Assembly: GCA_009192285.1 (NCBI GenBank)
Contig: WBVU01000021.1
Location: 402,995 to 466,994, forward strand
Length of the DNA stretch: 64,000 nt
Direction of reading: 5' to 3'
Source of the DNA: Morchella semilibera
Lineage: Eukaryota > Ascomycota > Pezizomycetes > Pezizales > Morchellaceae
Position 1 is the stretch's first letter, and each line of letters opens with the position of its first letter. Shown here piece after piece: positions 58,447 to 64,000 of the stretch. A program made the translations under genes and the position numbers. Under the pieces are notes generated by a model. It saw nothing but the letters and a program-made list of their open reading frames with translations, made no database searches and was not told the DNA's origin.

Positions 58447-59186
58447 AGGTGATGGGTGGGGGAATTGCGGAAAGCGCGGGGTAAGTTAGGTTAGGTTATT
58501 TAAGAGCCGCAGGGTTAGGGTTTGCTTTTGAGCATCGGCCTCAGTTAGGATGCATTTACGATACATACTCTTTCCCTAATCCTGAGCGCTATAAACCCAT
58601 GGAAAGTAACTCGCCAAATAACAGGTCCATGTCCATATTCTATTAAATATGTGCTTTAGCTGCACAGTCAACCTTTTCTTTTCAAGATGGGTAAATAAGT
58701 TGACCCGTATAAATCTCTGACGTTGACGATGATAACCATGTGAGTATCACTACCACTTAGGTCACCGGGGGAGCTGAGCGGTTTCCGGATATCCTGGATG
58801 CCCCCTGAGTCATGTGGGCAAGCCTTACTTTGTGTTGCTCGATAATCCTACGGTACTGTGAACCCTCACGCTGGCACTAGTTGTGGGAAATGAAGACCCC
58901 AAAATTGAGGAAGCCCTAAATATTATTGTTTACAACTCGCTTGTCATAATCTAGTATTACCAACTACTAGCTCTAGAACCTGAAAAACACCCGAGTCCTA
59001 CGAGAAATATCTCTCTTCATTCCGAGCTTACACAATCCGGACATCGCTAAATACTACTTCATTGTTTACGCAGTCGGGCAGGAAAGTTGCATAAATTTGC
59101 AGCTATTATCCTATTTATTTATAACCGATACAAGGAAATATTTTCATAATGTACAGCACAGAAACATACCAGATCGCACCAAACAC
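58447..59186. other. Intergenic region between family members 2 and 3
   Basis: A telomere-like AGGGTTAGGGTTTGC lies near 58510, upstream of member 2. No other gene. Confidence 0.5.
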
Positions 59187-60035
59187 TCAGTCCTTAGCCA
59201 TATCAATGTCTGGCTCCTCATCACCGGGCTCTTCCGGTACTGGCCCATCAGGCGCCTCCCCCGAAAAAATGCCAGCATCAGATGGCTGCCAACTCAACGC
59301 ATCGGATACGCTCTGCTCCTTCAACAGAAACGCCGTCACCATCTTGCGGTGCTCCACCATCGCCTGCATCCGTAGGTCCCCAGGCCCGTCGAGTATCGAC
59401 GAGAGCAGAATGCCGCGGAGGCTCTGCTCGGCCTGAAGGAGCCCACGGACCTCGATACATAGTTCGCTGAGCTTCTTGGAGGTCTCTAGGAAATCATTGC
59501 CCTGCGCTGAGTCGTGGCCTGGCGTGAAAATGGGAGTTAGCTTTCACCGGTGCAAGGGGGAAGGGTAGAGTGGAGTGGCACCTTGGAGCCCGGTGGACTG
59601 GCGGCAGGACTGTTGCTTGATGTCCTTGGTGAGCATCTGCATGGCGAATGCTAGCTTGTTGAGGAGGTCGATCTCGCGTTGGCTGACATCAGTCATCCAT
59701 GAATGGATAGAACTGCCGTGGAAGGCAGGGCTTGTGATGGAGACACCTCGGGCACTGGTAGGGGCTTCGGGGGCTTTTGTGGGGAGGCTAGGGTCTTTAG
59801 TAGGGATGTTAGGGGTGTCGGTGGGGACGTCGGGGGTGCTGGTGGGGACTTCGGGGGCTTTGGTGGAGACGCCAGAAGCTTTGGTGGGGATGTCGGTGGT
59901 GCTGGTGGGGACTTTGGCGGCGTTGGTGGGGGTGCCTGTGGGGACGTAGCGGCCATCGGCATACATGGCGTATACTGTACCCACGACGACAGACGCAACA
60001 TCGATAAGGGTACCGATCCTCCCGAAGGGGTCCAT
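59187..60035 (-). CDS. Tandem orphan family member 3 (261 aa) with heptad Thr/Pro repeats
   Basis: The exons are 60035-59582 and 59518-59187. The intron 59519-59581 (63 bp) has a GTGCCA donor, a GCTAACTCC branch site and a GCCAG acceptor; the total is exactly 262 codons. The start chosen is the ATG giving M-D-P-F-G-R-I-G; an upstream in-frame ATG exists but its extension is only low-complexity Pro/His. Residues 10-25 are hydrophobic and could be a signal anchor. Residues 31-97 are about eight heptads of the type V-P-T-x-x-P-x, encoded by a 21-bp tandem repeat. The family helix follows at 117-140 (S-Q-R-E-I-D-L-L..L-T-K-D-I-K), then in exon 2 Q-A-E-Q-S-L-R-G-I-L-L at 180-190 and the ending D-M-A-K-D. 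Confidence 0.75.
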
Positions 60036-60153
60036 TGGGGCCGAAGGGGGGTGGGTGGGTGGGTGGAAGGGGGGGTGGGGTTGTTGTGGGAGCTGATGAG
60101 TGAGGTCAACGCGGAGGATGACTAAGCAAGGCAACCTGTGTAAGTCAACTTTT

Positions 60154-60713
60154 GGGCAACGACGAGCCTGGGACAACGACGAAAACGCAGATTTCAGTCA
60201 ACTGGTTGCGGACACCTATATCCGGAGTAGGTACGACATTGGTTTTTTTTTTGCTATCACCTTCCTAATCAAGTAATAACTTGGCACCTTTGTTGCTCTT
60301 TTATGCCAAGACCTATCAATGATATTGAGCGGTAGTCCAATAATTGCCTAATCGGGTATTAAAATACCCAACGCTCTAGAACTATTGCCTAAATGGGCAA
60401 CTTTGGGGCGACATTCATTTGGTCTCTTACCAAAAACCCAACTTTTGGAAATTCAATAACTCCACAACTATAAGTGATAAAATTAATTGGACTCTGTCAT
60501 GATGTAGAGCGGAGGCTAAAGCATCATTTAACAGAGAGAAAATGATTGTAGGTATTGTGGCTGGAAAGCCATTACTCTCCAAATATTGGGGTCAAATGTC
60601 CTCCGGTTACAGGTGTCCTCAACCATAAGTGGTTATATTAGCTTGAGCGCCACTGTCTTGACTGACAAACACCCCTGTTCGTCGTTCGACTAGTTTCGTC
60701 ATTGCCCCCGGTT
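60154..60713. repeat. Inverted repeat with GACAACGACGAAAAC arms, copy 2
   Basis: GGGCAACGACGAG and GGGACAACGACGAAAACGC at the left face CGTCGTTCGACTAGTTTCGTC and ATTGCCCCC at the right. The arms match those of the inverted repeat at 13979-14098, so the two are one dispersed family. It lies just upstream of family member 3. Confidence 0.55.
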
Positions 60714-60718
60714 CGACT

Positions 60719-60824
60719 GTACTTGTGCAGCCGAATTCTAACTAAATCACGCGGTGCTGGTTGGCAGGCTTCTTGTGCTACTCACAGGTCATGTGATTCA
60801 GTTAAAACTCGGCCGCGCAAGTAC
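60719..60824. repeat. 106-bp hairpin
   Basis: The left arm GTACTTGTGCAGCCGAATTC and following TAACTAAATCAC face GTGATTCAGTTA and AAACTCGGCCGCGCAAGTAC. The arms are about 32 bp with few mismatches. Confidence 0.7.
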
Positions 60825-61029
60825 GAGGTGACGGAAAGTACATGAACTCGATATATATACCACAACTCGATTTACCACTCACAATCTCAACTACATGTGA
60901 CTCTAATGAAGCAACAATGGGGTAATCAAAGTCTGTTGGGGTGGGTGGATGAGGTTACGGGTGGGGTCTTTAGTAACTTAGATATTTGGCCAATAAGAAA
61001 AGTCATCTGGATTGTATTTCTGAGTACGC

Positions 61030-61663
61030 CTCTCTACCACCACAATTAATGCATCATTTGATGCATCAAATGCAACGAAGGATATTAATGCATTACAGCA
61101 ACGAATTCAGACAACAACAAATTTACTGATACTTTAACTGTGAATAGTCAATGGCGTGTCTGAAGTGATTGAAGTCATATCAATTCATAGCATGGCGTAA
61201 TAGATTAGCTCTTCATTGTTCTATTGTAAGGTGACAAAAGTTCCCGTAATTTTGTAAAAGGGTGGGCCATGAACCAACTATAACTTGGCGACCACTCTAC
61301 CACCACAATTAATGCATCATTTCATGCATTTACTCATATAAAAAGGATCTGTGAATGCATCGAAGGATGCATTAAATGCAACGAAGGATATTAATGCATC
61401 ACAGCAACGAATTTACTGATGACACCAACACATTTACTGATACTTTAGCTGTGAATAGTCAATAGCATGCCTGAAAAGCTTGAAATTATATCAATTTATA
61501 GCAAGGCGTAATAGATTAGCTCTTCAGTAATCTAGTATAATGATTCAGGTTCAATTCTCCGACAGCTTTCTTTTTTTCCAGGAAATTCTCCATGTCCTAA
61601 TTAGACTGATACATTAGATAGGATTTTGATGCATATACTGATTCATTACTTGTGGTGGTAGAG
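61030..61663. repeat. MITE-like element with internal direct duplication
   Basis: CTCTACCACCACAATTAATG occurs at 61030 and again at 61295, and its complement closes the element at about 61645-61663 (TGTGGTGGTAGAG). The two left copies begin diverged direct repeats of about 190 and 245 bp that share GCAACGAAGGATATTAATGC and GTGAATAGTCAAT. One copy probably arose by local duplication or nested insertion. Confidence 0.6.
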
Positions 61664-62548
61664 CAGTACCTCGGGGGTTACATGTGGTACACGGGTGTGT
61701 CTTTGCTGCGCTTGTGTAGCGGGTAGAGGGTTGTGGTCGTGTCTTCTGGTTGGTCTGGCTGCTGCATGAGGTGGGGGGATGAAACGACTAGCTTGTCTGG
61801 GATGGACGCCTCTGGGGCATGCCGGACGTATGGCCCGAGAGGCTATGGAGGGTGGGTGTGTAAACCTCGGCGTTTGCAGCCAACCAGTCAATGGAAATTG
61901 GGAGATCTCCCCATGATTGTACTAGCGCCTAGCCTAACGGTCTAATTCCCATACAAAAAAGATTCCTCTGAGGTTTACACACCCACCCTCTATGCCTTCT
62001 CGTGCCATACTTATGAAGTGCAATATCGGGATGGGGCTCGTATTGCACATACCCAACACCAGTGCGGCGCCGCCCACTGCGCCGTGCAGCTTTATTATTG
62101 GGATTAGCAAAGCGACACTCGCGTCAGTAGGAGTGGTAGTTAGCCCCATGGGCGGGTGGTATAGTATAATGTGGCTTTTTCGCCCCACTCGCCGGCTGGC
62201 AGGTCGGCGCATACATCTAGCGCCCCACACCCTAGCTTGCGGCTAGCGTTTGGCGTGTCGTTCCTAACCGGTCATGGCCAGCTCTACGGGCCACGGGCTG
62301 TCCTGGTGATTGTGGGGTTGGCTACACCAAGAGTCGCTCTCTACATTGGCATCATGAACTCTCACTCGTGCTTCACGGACGGGCTGTGTCGTAATTTTAT
62401 TTATGCTTCTTATATGCGTGCAACCCGCACTGCCTCATCGTGGTCTTAGTGCGGGCTGCACAAATAAAATGACAAAGGAGATGTAACCCTCCCCACAACG
62501 ACCGAGAAACCGCAGCGCCACACAAGTTCTCCCAACCGCCCCCAACCC

Positions 62549-63172
62549 TCAATCCCTCGCCACTCCGCCGTCCTCCCGCGGCCGCGGCGCCCCCATCTCA
62601 AGGTTCCACCTCACCGCCCCAAACCCCGGCACCCCCCGCAGCCTCAACCTGCTATCCCCCAGCGCACGGTTCAGCCGCTCCATCTCTCTACGGACGCCGT
62701 CCGTGATGGCGCGCACCAGCACCTCAAACTCCTGGTCCGTCCCCTCCGCGCCATGCTGCAGCAGCCGCCGAACCCGCCGCTGCTCCCGGATCAGGTCCAC
62801 GCTCTCGACGTAGCCGTGCAGCTGGAACTCGCGGCTCAGGTTTGTCTCCAGCTGGCGCTCGGCGCGCTCGAGGTCGGCGCTGGCGGGCTGGGTCACTGCG
62901 TTTGTTAGCCGCGGGCTTGGAGGGGGGACAGGGGGGGGGGGACGTTTTAGCTCTGAGAGGAGGTGGATCAGCTTTGTGCTGTCGCGGATTAGGGACTTGA
63001 CGGTTGAGGCTTGGAGGCGGAGGTGGGCGAGTTCGCGGTCGTGGAGGGTGGCGAGGCGGGTGGGCAAGGGGGGCGGGGGTGGTGGGGGGCTGGGGGTGTA
63101 CTTCCTGGGAGGGGGGGTGGGGGACGGCGGGGAGACGTGGTATTCGATGAGGTCGGGGTCGCTGGTGGACAT
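62549..63172 (-). CDS. Tandem orphan family member 4 (207 aa, EQxxR/AxD family)
   Basis: The frame is open from 63172 to 62549 without needing a splice. The N-terminus is Pro-rich with a run of seven Pro. The family helix is at about 40-64 (L-H-D-R-E-L-A-H-L..S-L-I-R-D). Residues 78-95 are a Pro-rich insert encoded by a C-rich stretch that carries a GGCTAACAAACG branch-like site and an ACCCAG acceptor. This is exactly where the other members have their intron, so an in-frame intron may be removed here; a donor at a GTCCCC would give 42 bp, but the C run makes this uncertain. Exon-2-like sequence follows, with I-R-E-Q-R-R-V-R-R-L-L at about 128-138, and the ending is G-G-V-A-R-D. No function is known. 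Confidence 0.7.
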   Translation of the reverse strand: MSTSDPDLIEYHVSPPSPTPPPRKYTPSPPPPPPPLPTRLATLHDRELAHLRLQASTVKSLIRDSTKLIHLLSELKRPPPPVPPPSPRLTNAVTQPASADLERAERQLETNLSREFQLHGYVESVDLIREQRRVRRLLQHGAEGTDQEFEVLVRAITDGVRREMERLNRALGDSRLRLRGVPGFGAVRWNLEMGAPRPREDGGVARD

Positions 63173-64000
63173 GGTGTGGTGTGGTGTGGTGTGGTGTATG
63201 CGGGTGCGGCGTTGGGTTTGGAGGTTGATGCAGGGGCTTGGCTGCAGGGATGGCTGTATCCTTCAAGTACCCCGCAAAAGCAAAGTTGGTCATGATAAAA
63301 AAAAGCACATCTCCCCGCATTCTAGGTTAGGGGCCTTCGTGCCTCCTTTCTGGACACTCGTCGGAGAATCGTGCTTCTATTTCGTACAATTAACCCGATT
63401 AAGTGCATAAAAGTGCGGTGGAGAATCCTCTGGCTGGCGGTGTGGTGGTGGGGTAGGATGATGGTACAGGTCTGCTTAGGTTCGCAGCACTGGGGCTCTC
63501 TTTCAGGGAGGCGGGCAGGAGGGGGTAAGAGAAGTCGGGTATCGATATTCTTGGTAGAGGATGAGGTTTCGAGTCTCTCTGCTCGCCAGCACATTTCTAC
63601 ACTATCGTGCTGGTCTCTCCCAATACCTAACCCTTAGTGCTTCCTGGGTACTCGCGATATTGGACGTACTCTACTCGGGTTCATTTTGTGGTAAATGATC
63701 AGAGGGCTAGGGCTCCGGGTTTACCCTAGGGCGGGGTTAGGGCCTGCTTTGTTTTTTATTACCCCTCTTTTTTGTTTGTTTCCGATTGTAGGCTAGCAAT
63801 CATATACTTGGCAGCCAGGAGGTGTGGCAAAGAGGGGCAGAGAGGGGAAGGTGACAGGGGGTGGAATAAACTATATAAACGGGTTGCCTCCCACCCTGCT
63901 CTGTGCAGAGTAATTTACTCCGGGGTGGATGTGCCCAGGTGTCTTCTCACTCACACTCACCCCCGGAGTATTACTCCCACTACTACATGTAGCACCCGCT
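63173..64000. other. Right flank, gene-free, with a terminal hairpin
   Basis: A TGGTG pentanucleotide repeat (about 63172-63195) lies just upstream of family member 4. At 63908-63978 an inverted repeat, GAGTAATTTACTCCGGGGTG facing CACCCCCGGAGTATTACTC, could form a hairpin. No gene reaches the window edge. Confidence 0.5.

Larger units (their letters stand above)
60036..62548. other. Intergenic region between family members 3 and 4, rich in inverted repeats
   Basis: No gene. It holds the inverted repeats listed separately at 60154-60713, 60719-60824 and 61030-61663. A B-box-like GGTTCAATTCTCC near 61549 and an A-box-like TGGTAGAGTGGTC on the minus strand near 61290 hint at tRNA-derived repeat pieces. 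Confidence 0.5.

Overview
The window looks like fungal nuclear DNA, most likely from a filamentous ascomycete (Pezizomycotina). The evidence is short spliceosomal introns (about 50-150 nt, GT..AG, several with CTAAC/CTAAT branch sites), a fungus-specific multipass membrane protein family, an ankyrin protein with a fungal PigL/Helo-like N-terminus, and a tRNA-Pro with a short intron. The species is not determined. The region is gene-poor and repeat-rich, with GC-rich and AT-rich islands, many homopolymer G/C runs and scattered TTAGGG-like motifs.

Layout. 1-7574: a Ty3/gypsy LTR retrotransposon, whose left LTR is cut by the window edge; the two LTRs are almost identical, so the insertion is young. 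7575-12033: relic DNA with a 386-bp hAT-type MITE that has a perfect 8-bp target duplication. 12034-13659 (-): a three-exon ankyrin gene. 13.9-17 kb: MITEs, inverted repeats and a tRNA-like repeat. 17005-17640 (-): a tentative small membrane protein gene. 17979-27069: a 9.1-kb CACTA/EnSpm-type DNA transposon. It has short TIRs, a probable 4-bp target duplication, dense subterminal arrays of a palindromic TGTTTAA..TTAAACA motif at both ends, and three genes: a 130-aa orphan, a Tnp2-type transposase with one apparent 1-nt frameshift, and an 855-aa AT-hook protein that is the natural candidate to bind the subterminal arrays. 27-38.5 kb: no convincing genes; a GC-rich block, an AT-rich island and probable LTR relics. 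38530-41373 (-): a 916-aa multipass membrane protein. 42-44.4 kb: three TA-flanked MITEs of two families. 46.2-47.3 kb: a degenerate minisatellite, also seen near 29.5-30 kb. 49664-49745: tRNA-Pro(UGG).

56443-63172 (-): the most interesting region. Four small genes stand in a row on one strand. They are too diverged to align by eye over their full length but share one plan: a variable Pro/Thr-rich N-terminus, a short helix with an [RQ]-E-[LIV] core, an intron at the same place (uncertain in the fourth gene), a second helix with E-Q-x-[LV]-R-x-x-L-L, and an identical ending of A-[KR]-D followed by the stop. I do not recognise this family. Each splice model for the first three genes closes to an exact multiple of three.

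No CRISPR array, rRNA gene or bacterial-type operon is present.
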